Notes: generated by a model from the sequence alone, not told the origin. A DNA stretch of 64,000 bases from Chitinophagaceae bacterium (GCA_016720825.1 JADKJV010000001.1:124001-188000); one strand, 5' to 3'. Shown: positions 1-9,794, numbered from the stretch's first letter. A program made the numbers and translations.

Positions 1-2805
1 TTCATCATTCAGCCAGGTCCGTATTTGTGGTCCTTCATGATCAGTAATCACACCTGTTGCATTCCCGCCCACAATAAATCCTGTAAATAAACCCTGTGCA
101 TCCAGGTTCCCGTTCTCTGCATATAAACTCACCCTGCCCGGACCATACTGGAAACTGATATCCCTGGGCACTTTAAAACTGAAACGGAATTGCCCGTTCG
201 TTACACTGGCTTTACCGCGGAATAAAATATTATTCTGCACACTGAATGAAGTGATCTGGCTTCCGGGGTCATTCGCCAGCGTTTGCACCGAACCTGCTTT
301 ATCATACACCGCAGGATATACATTGCCATTGAAAGAACTCAGGATATTTCCTGACTGATCTGTCACTTCTCCTTCTATCACTGCATTCGCTGCAGCCCGG
401 AGTGTATCTGTTTGCGAAACGGGAATACCATTCACTTTGGTAATACGGGCTTTCATTTTCGGAAACGCAAGTGTCAGAGCCGGATCGCCCAGCAATGTGA
501 ATTTGCGGTTGTTTGAAATATCTGCCGATGTCTGATACGTGAAATTCTTTGCTTCCTTCACGGCATCACCCAGCGTTTTATAAACACCGGACGCATCGGG
601 CTGCAAAGCCGTTTGCAGGTAATTGGTGTTCATGATCCGGTTACTGAATGCAAATACCAGCCTGGTTGTTGTCATCAGTGCAATACCACCTGTATTTGCG
701 CGCAGCAAAATATTTTCCCCGATAGAATGTAAAGCAGGATTATCATACGGCGCAAAATCGCAGGTGGCGGTAATAAATAAAGGAAGCTTACCGGCATTAT
801 TCCAGCTGTTCACAATGGACTGGTCGAGTATCGTTTCTTCTGCGAGACGGTCAGGTCCGCCATGCCCGTTGAAATTCCATATCAGTGTGCCGTTAAATAC
901 CTGGTTGTTGATGGCTTCATTGGCTTTGGGATAAACACTTCCCCCTGCACCACTCTCCTGCTGGTAAGCATCGAGATAAATTTTCTGCTGGTTAAAGGCC
1001 GGTGCCACTGTTGCTGCTGTGGATGAAATCGTTTCCGCATCCTGCAAATGCAGGTTACCATCTTCATCATCTGCAATAAATGTAAACCGCGTTCTCCACG
1101 GACCCATATTCTGCGGATCAAGATAAGCAGCCACTTTATCTGTATACTGACGGGCTTCCTGTACAGTGGATGCAGGGATTCTTCCCACGCCAATATCCAG
1201 CAGGTTCCCGGAACCGGCAGTGGCAATATCATCCGCATCATCGAGATATCCGTAGAAATCATCCGACACATACGTTGACAGCGGATCCAGTGCCGCATCA
1301 TTTTCCCACGCAGGCACCAGGTTGGTATTATTGCGCAGGCGGTCGCGGTAATCATAAGATGCATCCCCGAATAATAATAACCACTTGGGTTTATCCGCTG
1401 CACGGCTGCCGTATTTATCGTAATACATTTTTACAAAATCACGGATCGCAACCGGATCGGAACTGCCACTGCCAAATTCATGATATACCTGTTCCGTAGT
1501 AACCACTTTCACCCGCATGGACTGGCTGCGGTGAATAGCCGCCAGCCTTTCTGCCTGTGATAATAATGTTGCATGGGTAATAATTAAAAGATCTGCCGGT
1601 GTTGTACTATGCAGATCCTGGTTAATGATTTTCCCTTCGGACTGCGGAACAGGAAATGCAGCTGTATTGAATGCAGCATATTCCCGGAGACGTGTAGCTG
1701 TACTGCTGAAACTATAATCAGTTCCTGCCAATGTGCCGGTTACAGAAACCGGATTCAGCGGGTCAGTAATATCCCACACCGTGGTGGATGCCGTTGCATT
1801 ACTGATTATGTATTTCGCAGCAGGCTGTCCGAGTGATGACCAGTCGCGGAACAGTAATTGTTCATTGCCATTGAATGATAAATTCCTTCTTGCAAATATT
1901 TCAAACCAGTTCAGCCATCCCTGGGCATTGAAACTGCCGGGTATATAATTATAAGTAACAGACACCGGACTCTGGGCAACAGTCACATTAAATAAACCAG
2001 TGGCTTCCCTGGCAAAAAAATCAAGCGGGTTACCGGTAATACCCGGAATAGTCATGTTATTGGCAGCCTGGTTATTCAGGCTGATATCAAACCGCGAAGA
2101 ACTTCCGGCAGACCGGGACACACAATTTGTTTTAATCTGCACAACGGAACTGGGAAGCAGTCCGGGTATGTTTTGGATAAATGTCCTTGATAAAGTCCTG
2201 CCCGGCGCATTGGTGAATTCTTCCCCATACCATTCCTTGCTGCCGGCAAGCAGGTTCACCGAATCCAGTTCATGGAAACTGCGGTATGAATAACTGTTCA
2301 CTGTAACCGGTGCTGCGCTGTTGCCATTAACGGCAGAAATCCTTTTGCCCGTTCCCCCGATGCTGATATAATAATATGATTTGCCGGAATAGAGATTTGA
2401 TTTGTGGATGAACCGCTGGTTGGCGGAATCCTTTATCCACTCATCAGGCCCGTTAGCATAAAAAAGGATGTAATCGGATCCGTTTAACTGTCCATCACCC
2501 CCGTCAGCCACCAAAATGGCATTTTCGGTCAGGTCATCCGGCCTGGGTACCTGGTTATTTTCCGGCAGCATCTGTCCGCCGTTGCCAAAAAGGCGGATGG
2601 AAGCGGAGCTGACCCCAGAAACATTCAGTCCGAGGTTGCTCAAAAAGGCAATATCCATTTTATAAACCCCCGCAGCGGTCACACTGACCCGAAACCAGTT
2701 GCCGGAAGCCAGCTGGGAATGGGGGGCATAAACCCTTTGCGCCGCGATGGGCTGATACCCGGTTTTAAGCCAGATCAGCAAGAAAATATAGATTATTTTC
2801 CTCAT
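1..2805 (-). CDS. porU: PorU, type IX secretion system sortase (3' end beyond the window)
   Basis: PorU is the surface C25 (gingipain-like) cysteine protease that removes the C-terminal signal of T9SS cargo and attaches the cargo to the cell surface. The frame is open from an ATG at 2805 to the left edge, 935 codons, so the C-terminus is missing. The first ~22 residues form a signal peptide (MRKIIYIFLLIWL followed by a polar stretch and AAQ). The catalytic dyad is visible: a His in NFNGHGGPDRLAEE near residue 648 and a Cys in TATCDFAPYDNP near residue 681, as expected for the C25 fold. The N-terminal ~400 residues are beta-rich and match the PorU prodomain region. It is divergent from gldJ, an arrangement of porU next to gldJ that I recall from Flavobacterium johnsoniae. 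I translated this frame by eye. Confidence 0.93.
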   Translation of the reverse strand, partial: MRKIIYIFLLIWLKTGYQPIAAQRVYAPHSQLASGNWFRVSVTAAGVYKMDIAFLSNLGLNVSGVSSASIRLFGNGGQMLPENNQVPRPDDLTENAILVADGGDGQLNGSDYILFYANGPDEWIKDSANQRFIHKSNLYSGKSYYYISIGGTGKRISAVNGNSAAPVTVNSYSYRSFHELDSVNLLAGSKEWYGEEFTNAPGRTLSRTFIQNIPGLLPSSVVQIKTNCVSRSAGSSSRFDISLNNQAANNMTIPGITGNPLDFFAREATGLFNVTVAQSPVSVTYNYIPGSFNAQGWLNWFEIFARRNLSFNGNEQLLFRDWSSLGQPAAKYIISNATASTTVWDITDPLNPVSVTGTLAGTDYSFSSTATRLREYAAFNTAAFPVPQSEGKIINQDLHSTTPADLLIITHATLLSQAERLAAIHRSQSMRVKVVTTEQVYHEFGSGSSDPVAIRDFVKMYYDKYGSRAADKPKWLLLFGDASYDYRDRLRNNTNLVPAWENDAALDPLSTYVSDDFYGYLDDADDIATAGSGNLLDIGVGRIPASTVQEARQYTDKVAAYLDPQNMGPWRTRFTFIADDEDGNLHLQDAETISSTAATVAPAFNQQKIYLDAYQQESGAGGSVYPKANEAINNQVFNGTLIWNFNGHGGPDRLAEETILDQSIVNSWNNAGKLPLFITATCDFAPYDNPALHSIGENILLRANTGGIALMTTTRLVFAFSNRIMNTNYLQTALQPDASGVYKTLGDAVKEAKNFTYQTSADISNNRKFTLLGDPALTLAFPKMKARITKVNGIPVSQTDTLRAAANAVIEGEVTDQSGNILSSFNGNVYPAVYDKAGSVQTLANDPGSQITSFSVQNNILFRGKASVTNGQFRFSFKVPRDISFQYGPGRVSLYAENGNLDAQGLFTGFIVGGNATGVITDHEGPQIRTWLNDE

Positions 2806-2969
2806 ACAATTACGTCGGGTCAAATAGGGATTTTTACATCGAAAAAAAGTATTTCTGCGTACCCTGTTTTGCTGAAACGCTATATATTCGCAATCCCGGG
2901 TGGCAAAACGGGATACCTGTACAATATTTTACCCCATCCGGCGTTAAATTTATTCCAAATCACAGGTTT

Positions 2970-4538
2970 ATGCAAAAAACAATGAGTGTGAAAAACTTAA
3001 TGATCCTTTTATCCGCCAGTGTACTCCTGGTTTCCTGTAAAGGCAAGGGCCTTTTTGGGAAAAAGAAGTACGACAAATCCGACGCAACAGGCTGGAACTA
3101 CAATGATAAGAACATGGGTGGTTACCAGGTGTCTAAGTCGAAAGAACAAGGCCTCGGACCAGGTCTCGTATTTGTTGAAGGTGGTACATTCACCATGGGT
3201 CAGACTGAGGAAGATGTAATGGGCGACTGGAATAACATCCCCCGCCGTGTATCTGTTCCCTCTTTCTATATTGACCGTACAGAGGTGGCCAATGTACACT
3301 ACCGCGAGTACCTTTTCTGGCTGAATAAAGTATTTGATCCTTCTGATCCTGCCAACCAGAAAATTATTGACGGTGCATTACCTGATACCCTGGTTTGGAG
3401 AAGCGAGCTCAGCTACAATGAACCCCTGGTAGAATATTATTTCCGTCACCCCGGTTTCAACGATTATCCCGTGGTAGGTGTTTCCTGGAGACAAGCCAAA
3501 GATTTCTGTCTCTGGAGAACTGACCGCGTAAACGAAGGAACCCTGATGCAGAAAGGTTTTGTGAACAAGAAAAACATCCAGGGCCAGCAGCAGGAAAACA
3601 ACTTCACTACGAAGTCATACCTGCTCGGTTTATACCAGGCTGCTCCCGGCAAAACTGCTACTTCTAAAAAGAACAATCCCCTCAGGACTCCCACAGGCCA
3701 GCCCCGTACACAGGTTACGATGGAAGATGGTCTGCTGATGCCTGACTACCGCCTGCCTTTCGAAGCAGAGTGGGAATATGCTGCATATGGTTTGATTAAC
3801 CAGAATCCCCGCCCCAGCCCCAAAGAAGGCAAACGTGGTGAGGAGTTAGCATCTAACAAACAAATGTATCCCTGGGCACAGAATGTAAATGGTCTCCGCG
3901 ATACCCGTCATGGTTCATGGCAGGGTATGTTCCTGGCTAACTTCAAAAGAGGTTCCGGTGATAACGCGGGTGTGGCTGGTGGTCTGAATGACCGCGCATT
4001 CTACACTGCTCCTGTAAAATCTTTCTACCCCAACGGTTTCGGCGTGTATAACATGGCCGGTAACGTGAGTGAGTGGGTGGAAGATACTTATCGTCCCCTG
4101 TCAACACTCGACTTTGATGATATGCCCGCTCCTTTCCGTGGTAACAAATACCAGAAGCTGTATAAAAACGCGAATGGTGAAGCTGAAGTTGACAGCATGG
4201 GCCGCGTGAAAATGGTTGACGTTACTGATGAAGAAAGCAGGAACCGCCGCAACTACCAGCGTGGTAATGTGATCAACTTCCTTGATGGTGACTCATTATC
4301 ACAGGCTTCTTATGGTTACGGTGTAACTACCCTGGTGAGCGATAAATCTAAAGTGTACAAAGGTGGCAGCTGGAACGACCGCGCTTACTGGCTGACTCCC
4401 GGATCACGCCGTTACCTGGAAGAAGACCAGGCACTGAGCACACTCGGTTTCCGTTGCGCGATGAACCGCATGGGCAGCCCTGAAGGTAACAAACGCAAAA
4501 CGGGTCAGTACTATCCGCAGAAAAGACAGAAGAGATAA
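2970..4538 (+). CDS. gldJ: GldJ, gliding motility / T9SS lipoprotein
   Basis: Outer-membrane lipoprotein of the formylglycine-generating-enzyme (FGE-sulfatase) fold needed for gliding and for stability of the T9SS machinery in Flavobacterium. The 522-residue protein begins with a lipoprotein signal peptide with lipobox LVSC (Cys23, or Cys19 if translation starts at the second ATG, 2982). The FGE fold is marked by VEGGTFTMGQ near residue 69, the segment YPVVGVSWRQAKDFCLWR, YNMAGNVSEWVEDTY, and a closing YKGGSWNDRAYW...GFRCAMNR. I call GldJ rather than its paralogue GldK because of the length, the RHPGFNDYPVVGVSW region and the porU/murF neighbours. No gldL, gldM or gldN follows; a strong terminator closes the unit. 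No enzyme activity is expected, since these lipoproteins use the fold as a scaffold. Confidence 0.9.
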   Translation: MQKTMSVKNLMILLSASVLLVSCKGKGLFGKKKYDKSDATGWNYNDKNMGGYQVSKSKEQGLGPGLVFVEGGTFTMGQTEEDVMGDWNNIPRRVSVPSFYIDRTEVANVHYREYLFWLNKVFDPSDPANQKIIDGALPDTLVWRSELSYNEPLVEYYFRHPGFNDYPVVGVSWRQAKDFCLWRTDRVNEGTLMQKGFVNKKNIQGQQQENNFTTKSYLLGLYQAAPGKTATSKKNNPLRTPTGQPRTQVTMEDGLLMPDYRLPFEAEWEYAAYGLINQNPRPSPKEGKRGEELASNKQMYPWAQNVNGLRDTRHGSWQGMFLANFKRGSGDNAGVAGGLNDRAFYTAPVKSFYPNGFGVYNMAGNVSEWVEDTYRPLSTLDFDDMPAPFRGNKYQKLYKNANGEAEVDSMGRVKMVDVTDEESRNRRNYQRGNVINFLDGDSLSQASYGYGVTTLVSDKSKVYKGGSWNDRAYWLTPGSRRYLEEDQALSTLGFRCAMNRMGSPEGNKRKTGQYYPQKRQKR

Positions 4539-4595
4539 ATACACGCGGATTTAACGGATTACGCGGATTTACGAATTCGATCTAATAAAAACATA

Positions 4596-4635
4596 AAAGC
4601 CCCGGCCCGGAAGAATTCTTCCGGGCCGGGGCTTT
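4596..4635 (+). terminator. Perfect 40-nt palindromic terminator after gldJ
   Basis: Twenty bases (AAAGCCCCGGCCCGGAAGAA) are followed directly by their exact reverse complement, giving a very GC-rich stem with T runs on both outer sides. It lies 57 nt after the gldJ stop. The right arm ends where the murF promoter element begins. Confidence 0.88.
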
Positions 4636-4642
4636 ACTTTTG
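4635..4642 (+). promoter_or_regulatory. -7 element TACTTTTG for murF
   Basis: TACTTTTG matches the Bacteroidota primary-sigma -7 consensus TAnnTTTG and lies only 4 nt before the murF ATG (4647). Transcription would start at or next to the start codon, so the mRNA would be leaderless or nearly so. I see no good -33 TTG at the expected distance; that position falls in the preceding terminator stem. Confidence 0.55.
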
Positions 4643-4646
4643 CACT

Positions 4647-5922
4647 ATGTCCATTCAATCATTGTACAGTTTTTTCCTGGAGCATCCTTCTGTTCAGACA
4701 GATACCCGCAAGCTCAAATCCGGTGATATTTTCTTTGCATTGAAAGGAGATAATTTCAATGGCAATGCATTTGCGGCTAAAGCCATTGAACAGGGTGCAG
4801 CAGCGGTTGTGATTGATGATGCTGCGTATGAAATCCCGGGTAAAACATTTTTAGTAGATGATGTGCTGACGGCTTTGCAGGAACTGGCATTGTATCACAG
4901 GCAGCAGTTTAAAATCCCGTTTATTGCGATTACGGGGAGTAATGGCAAAACAACCACCAAGGAACTCATTCATGCAGTACTTACCAGTACGTACAAAGTA
5001 TCCACCACCGAAGGCAACCTGAATAACCACATTGGTGTTCCGCTCACGATTTTGAAAGTAAACCAGTCGCATGAACTGGCTGTGATTGAAATGGGCGCCA
5101 ACCACCTCGGGGAAATCGCTTCGTGCTGTACATGGGCATTGCCTACGCATGGATTAATCACCAACTGTGGCAAAGCGCACCTGGAAGGTTTTGGTGGTGT
5201 GGAAGGAGTCCGCAAGGGCAAGGGCGAATTATTTGACCATTTGCGGGCGCATGGTGGCACGGCTTTTCGGATGAATGACTATGATTACCTGCACACGATG
5301 AGTGCCGGCATTCCCCATATTATCACTTATGGTACACATGAAGCAGATATCTGCGGAACACTGATTGCGGACCAGCCGTTTTTAGAAGCTGGCATCACCG
5401 GGAAAGTAGACATCCCTTCCATCAAAACATCCCTGGTAGGTGGCTACAACCTGCCGAATATCCTGGCAGCTGTTTGTGTCGGTCACCATTTTGGTGTGAA
5501 TCCGAAAAATATCAAAACGGCTATTGAAGCATACACCCCTTCCAACAGCCGGTCGCAGTTAATGCAAGTCAGGAACGAATACGATTATACTGGATGCATA
5601 CAATGCCAATCCCAGCAGTATGAAACTGGCCATTGAAAATTTTGCGAAGCTGGATGCTAAAGAAAAAATATTGGTGCTTGGCGCGATGGCTGAGCTGGGT
5701 GAAGAAAGTATGGAAGAACACAACGCCATTCTTGAATTAATCGGCCGCTTTCCCTGGAAAGCAGTCGTACTTGTTGGCGGCGACTTCATGAAAATCCCCC
5801 ACCCCTATCAGCGTTTTGAAAATTCCACAGCAGCAAAAGCCTGGCTGGATGAACAGGGATATGAGAATACGTATTGGTTGGTGAAGGGGAGCAGGAGTAC
5901 CCGGATGGAACTCGTTTTATAA
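4647..5922 (+). CDS. murF: MurF, UDP-MurNAc-tripeptide:D-Ala-D-Ala ligase (single-base frameshift)
   Basis: Cytoplasmic ATP-dependent ligase that adds D-Ala-D-Ala to UDP-MurNAc-tripeptide in peptidoglycan synthesis. The P-loop AITGSNGKTTTKE lies near residue 94, followed by TTEGNLNNHIGVPLT, IEMGANHLGEIA and ITNCGKAHLEGFGG, all Mur-ligase motifs. The first frame ends at 5636 after an unrelated tail. The correct C-terminal frame resumes across 5572-5922 and contains TIILDAYNANPSSMKLA and LGAMAELGEES. Removing one A near 5571 restores QVGTNTIILDAYNANP, so the break is a one-base insertion. The joined product is about 425 residues, normal for MurF. Because the enzyme is usually essential, a consensus error is the first explanation, but a MurF-Alr fusion at 42560-45031 could compensate if the break is real. 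Confidence 0.9.
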
Positions 5923-5929
5923 AAGCTTT

Positions 5930-6056
5930 TGGCTGTTGGCTATTGGCCATTAGCTAAAAGCCAGGCGCTAAAAGCCAAAAGCTAATTGCTAACTGCCAAA
6001 AGCCATTGGCCCCCTGCTCCCTGCTCCCTGCCTCCTGCCAACTGCCCCCTGCTCTC
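5930..6056. repeat. Heptamer-period intergenic repeat tract A
   Basis: Degenerate tandem units about 7 nt apart fill the gap after murF. First come TTGGCTG/TTGGCTA/TTGGCCA-type units, then their near complements (GCTAAAAGCCA units), then GCTCCCT/GCTCCCT/GCCTCCT/GCCAACT units to about 6056. The first two blocks are mutually complementary and could fold back on each other. No reading frame is supported here. Confidence 0.7.
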
Positions 6057-6120
6057 TTTTTATTAACTTGCGCCCAACACACCTCCTCTGGAAATTCTTG
6101 CCTACATATCCGCCCTGTTC

Positions 6121-6870
6121 GTGGGCATCTCGCTCGGGCTGATTGGCGCCGGTGGTTCTATCCTAACTGTGCCTGTTTTTGTTTATTTGCTGAATATTGA
6201 TCCGGTGATTGCTTCTACGTGCTCGTTGTTTACAGTAGGGTGTACTTCTTTTGTAGGCAGTGTGCGATCATACCTTACTGGCCAGGTGCAGTGGCGTACG
6301 GTTTATTTATTTGGACTTCCTTCATTCCTGGCTGCTTTGCTGACACATAAATGGTTATTACCTGTTATTCCGGATACGATTTTCCAGGCGGGCAGTTATG
6401 TATTGCATAAGGGAACGATGATGCTGATTTTATTTGCGCTGTTGATGCTGGTGGCAGGTTTCCGGATGATCCGAAAAGAAGAAAAAGTGGCCAGTGACGG
6501 ACATGCGCATTATACGCTGGCAATTTTTGCAGGAATAATTACCGGTTTTGTAACCGGACTGCTTGGTGCGGGTGGAGGTTTTATTATTATTCCTGCGCTG
6601 GTACTGGGATTGAATATACCGGTAAAAAAAGCAATTGGCACTTCGCTGTTAATTATTACGATTAATACTTTACTCACTTTTGCCGGCAGTTACCAGAGCG
6701 TACCGATTCCCTGGAATACATTACTCATTTTTACGGCAATCTCTGTTGCCGGTATTTTTATCGGACAGGGTATTGCCCTGAAAATCCATGCAGAGAAATT
6801 AAAACCGGCGTTTGGCTGGTTTGTGATCGGGATGGGTGTGGTGATAGTGGTGAATGAGTTGTTTTTGTGA
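6121..6870 (+). CDS. Sulfite exporter TauE/SafE family permease
   Basis: Inner-membrane protein of the TauE/SafE (DUF81) family, which moves sulfonates, sulfite or other small anions; the substrate here is unknown. The translation shows two homologous halves, each opening with a glycine-rich helix (LGLIGAGGSILTVPVFVYLL and TGLLGAGGGFIIIPALVLG), with about seven hydrophobic segments. The listed start is a GTG. In-frame codons reach back to a CTG at 6088 (reading LEILAYISALFVG), and the family usually starts with this extra helix part, so the true start may be 6088, perhaps as an altered ATG. Repeat tract A lies just upstream. It has no operon partner. Confidence 0.85.
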   Translation: MGISLGLIGAGGSILTVPVFVYLLNIDPVIASTCSLFTVGCTSFVGSVRSYLTGQVQWRTVYLFGLPSFLAALLTHKWLLPVIPDTIFQAGSYVLHKGTMMLILFALLMLVAGFRMIRKEEKVASDGHAHYTLAIFAGIITGFVTGLLGAGGGFIIIPALVLGLNIPVKKAIGTSLLIITINTLLTFAGSYQSVPIPWNTLLIFTAISVAGIFIGQGIALKIHAEKLKPAFGWFVIGMGVVIVVNELFL

Positions 6871-6890
6871 AACAATTTATTTTACAATAA

Positions 6891-7156
6891 TCATATCAAC
6901 CTCTTCAACTTAAAAGCCCTGCCCGATCCCGACTTTAAATACCGTTCATATGCAAAAGCTTTTTGACGTTCACGGAATGCAGTAAAGCCCAATAAGGTTA
7001 CGGGCAACTTGTCGCTGGTATAGTCTACTTTACCTGAATGATGGCGGTTTAGCCTATCGGTCAGATCGCTTGTACAACCTGTATAAGTTGCCTGTTGTTA
7101 CAGCGCAAAATGTAGACGTACCACCATTCTTTATTATTATGTAAAACACTGTCCAT
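6891..7156 (-). pseudogene. GIY-YIG nuclease-like small protein, frameshifted
   Basis: A start at 7156 gives KEWWYVYILRCNNR, the opening of a short GIY-YIG domain protein (UvrC N-terminal/UPF0213-like). The frame then hits a stop. Two further frames hold the rest: YTGCTSDLTDRLNRHHSGK, then LPVTLLGFTAFRERQKAFAYERYLK and an ending in LKRLI. At least two compensating indels around 7085-7105 are needed to join them. Such proteins are about 85-100 residues, which the joined version matches. These nucleases are often found singly; the cellular role is unknown. Confidence 0.75.
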
Positions 7157-7294
7157 TACCTGCACTTTGATTCAAGGTATGTTCATATGTAATTGTAGAA
7201 ATGGGGGGAACAACAGAAACGAATGCTTTTTTATGCGATAAAAATGGGGAAATCTGGGAGGAATATACACTCGAAAAAGAGAAACTCTCGTACG

Positions 7295-7505
7295 CTAAAG
7301 CTTCGGCGACGAAACCTGCCTACGTCAAGGCTTCGGCAGGCGATGCCCGCGTGCACCAAAGCTTCGGCGATATAAAAATTTGATTACTCAGTATCCAGCG
7401 GACGCGTCCGCCGTAGCCCGCCCGATTTTTTTGGGTGGGGCGGAGTGGAGATGGAGCGAAGCCCGCCCCACGCTGAAGCTTCGGCGGGCGAAGGCTGGAG
7501 ACCGA
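7295..7505. repeat. CTTCGGC-rich interspersed repeat cluster beside attL
   Basis: The motif AAGCTTCGGC or AGGCTTCGGC occurs four times (about 7299, 7333, 7359 and 7477) among short GC-rich inverted segments such as CCTGCC...GGCAGG and GCCCGCC...GGCGGGC. The composition is much more GC-rich than the DNA on the right. The 60-codon open frame across it (7201-7383) has repeat-driven composition and is not called as a gene. Confidence 0.6.
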
Positions 7506-7520
7506 GGGACTTCAACCTTC
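7497..7520 (-). other. attL: left copy of the tRNA-Ser 3' end
   Basis: GGAGACCGAGGGA (7497-7509) is identical to the acceptor-stem end of the tRNA-Ser at 20168-20180 and in the same orientation. Read on the minus strand without gaps, the 24-nt block keeps a 5-7-5-7 T-arm plus acceptor layout, with about 20 of 24 positions matching the tRNA. It lies 183 nt from the recombinase start, the usual layout for a tRNA-targeted element. Confidence 0.78.
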
Positions 7521-7702
7521 CGATTTTTTCCGGGATTAATTCAGTTTAGCTTTCCTGTAACACTTTCTCAGGCTCATAGGGAAAAACTCTAAAAATGACT
7601 AAACCGGGAAAAAGCTAATGTCTCTCTATATAATTTGCCCCCCAGTTTTGCCCCCATGCCTTTGTAACTGGTAACTTTGAGACAAGTTAAAAGCTAAAAA
7701 AC

Positions 7703-9060
7703 ATGGGTACAATCAGATTTGAACTTCGTAACGGGAAAGAGGATAAGGATAGCAAAGCCCCCCATCCGGTTAATTTACCAGATCAGCGGACAGCGGAGAT
7801 ACTACAGCACCGGTCAGAAGCTGCTCCGGGAAAGCTGGGATATGAAGGAACAGAAGGCTGTTTTTTTTGACAAAAGGACCGCCAAAACACTTTTTCCCGA
7901 CAATCAAGAAATTATGAATTACTCTTAACCCCGCAGGTCAGGCAAAAGGACATTAACAATGAACTAGACAGCCTGGTAATGAAAAAGAAGCTTTTGAGAA
8001 ACGGTATGAGATGGATAGGGTTATCTATTCAGCCGATATGATAATTGAAAGGCTGAAAGCTGATAAAAGCCCCACCACAAAGAAAGAAGCCCCCAGCAAT
8101 ATACTATTCGATTTTATTGACAAATACGTTGAGGAGCATAAAGCCACCACCAGAGAGGCCGGGAGCCTGACTGTCTACCGGACATTAAAAAAGCACCTGC
8201 AGGGGTATCAACAGGACACAAACCGGAAAGTTACTTTTGATAAGATTGACTATTCATTCTTTCAGTCATTCCAAAACTACTTGTTAAGCCTTACAAGCAA
8301 GTTGACGGGATACCAATGCCTTTGCTCAACAATACCACAATTGCAAAACAGCTGAGTACAGTCAAAACCTTTCTCAGTTATGCCAGAAAAGAGGGTGTAA
8401 CTGTTTCTGATAAGTACAAGGACTTTAAAATTAAAAAAAAGGAAACGCTGGAAGTAATTGCCTCTAACCAATGAAGAGTTTGAAAGTCTATATTATCTTG
8501 ACCTATTAACGAATAAGAAGTTAGCCCATGACTCGGGACGTTTTTTTGTTTCGCTTGTACCACAGGTTTAAGATATTCCGACCTTGCCCAGCTCAAGCGG
8601 GAGCATATCAAACAGGACGAAATAAAGTTGACCGTAAAAAAGACCAAGGAGCCGCTGTCAATCCCTTTGACACCATTTTCAAAAGCCATATTGGCGAAGT
8701 ATGAAGCCATGCACCGTCCTTTACCGATCATCAGCAATCAAAAACTGAATGATTATGTAAAAGAGTTGTGCCAGCTTGCCGGGATCACTGAACAGATCGA
8801 AATTGTCCGTTTTAGGGTACTAAACGGGAGGCTATCACTTACCCTAAGTACGATTTGATTGGGGTACATACCGGAAGAAAAACTTTGCTACCTTATCATT
8901 AGAAAAGGGAATGAGTGCAGAAGAAGTAATGACCATTACAGGCCATAAGGATTATCAAAGTTTTAAGAGGTATGTAAAGATTACTGAACAGCGCAAAAAA
9001 ACAGTGATGCTCAAAGCCTGGGGCGGGGAATTAAGCAAAGTGAAACTAAAAGTGATTTGA
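7703..9060 (+). pseudogene. Tyrosine recombinase/integrase, multiple frameshifts
   Basis: Site-specific recombinase of the Bacteroidota phage_int_SAM_5 type, expected to integrate and excise the element at tRNA-Ser. It starts MGTIRFELRNGKEDKD and then shifts frame at a C6 run near 7757-7764 into PIRLIYQISGQRRYYSTGQ (Arm-binding domain). The core-binding domain is at 8011-8355. The catalytic domain holds TTGLRYSDLAQL (first Arg, ~8555-8592), then HTGRK (His/Arg, ~8865-8880), ITGHKDYQSFKRY with the nucleophile Tyr codon at 8971-8973, and a C-terminus ending at 9060. All catalytic residues can be found, but in at least four different frame segments. The joined length of about 450 residues is normal for the family. 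Confidence 0.87.
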
Positions 9061-9308
9061 TAAAGACCAATGAAAGCCATAAATTATATTTCATTTTACG
9101 AATTACTTCATCATTTTCCTGTTTATTGGGATTTTAAAAAGAAAATACAATAGCTGATTTTCTTGAAAACAACCCCGAGTACAAGCTAGACGAATGAACT
9201 TCAGCATATATATTCTAACGAAATATTTTCCCTTATTGACTATTTAAATAAAATTAGGATGAAAGAGAATTAATAACAATACTTAGAGAAAAAGTTTGAT
9301 AATTATAG

Positions 9309-9794
9309 GCGAAATGGTGGCGAGCTCTGAAATGGCTTTATTTTACTTTTGAAGATGTTTCACTTAACCCTTATAATTATCCCGGTGAGCATTTGGGGGT
9401 AATTGAAAAAAACTTAATTCTGTGGATTGATAATTTCAAAAAACAGCCATTTGATGCACTGTCTGAAAATGTAAAGTATCTAAATGAAAAGGACTTTGCA
9501 TACTGTTTCGGATCATCAACTAAAATATTGGGACCAGTATTTGCGCTTTTTTGTTCCATTGTACATCAAAGCGGATTGCTTGAAATGGGATATGATGAAA
9601 GCAATGAAAGATACTGTGAACGAGTTTGTTCTCATTTTTCTATAAATACTAACTATAAAAAAGCAAGGCAATACTTTTCTAAAGTAATGGACATAAAAGA
9701 AGGTGATAAATACCTTGTAAAGGTTAAAGAACTAATTCTGCCTAATATCTCCTCTGAGGCCGAACAAATAATTCGAATCTACTCTAAACAATAG
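9309..9794 (+). CDS. Unrecognised protein fragment after the integrase
   Basis: An open frame from about 9309 to 9794 has no clear initiation codon of its own (a TTG at 9393 is possible). It reads KWLYFTFEDVSLNPYNYP, then KYLNEKDFAYCFGSSTKILG and an ERYCERVCSHFSINTNYKKA segment. Upstream sequence from about 9070 (starting MKAINYISFYELLHHFP) resembles the missing N-terminal part in other frames, so the intact gene was probably about 240 residues. The C-terminal pattern is faintly like RteC-type proteins of conjugative transposons, but I cannot support that. It has no signal peptide or membrane segment. Confidence 0.5.
   Translation, partial: AKWWRALKWLYFTFEDVSLNPYNYPGEHLGVIEKNLILWIDNFKKQPFDALSENVKYLNEKDFAYCFGSSTKILGPVFALFCSIVHQSGLLEMGYDESNERYCERVCSHFSINTNYKKARQYFSKVMDIKEGDKYLVKVKELILPNISSEAEQIIRIYSKQ

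Noticed and set aside
882..1403. Minus-strand 173-codon ORF and several plus-strand ORFs over 600-2300
   Set aside because: They lie in other frames of the porU gene, which is open from 2805 to the edge and has all C25 protease motifs.
5550..5640. Programmed frameshifting in murF (and at 27050 in gltX)
   Set aside because: No slippery heptanucleotide, no stimulatory structure and no regulatory precedent; one-base indels explain both.
7201..7383. 60-codon ORF beside the repeat cluster
   Set aside because: Its composition (KASA, KAS repeats) is dictated by the CTTCGGC repeats; no family or start support.
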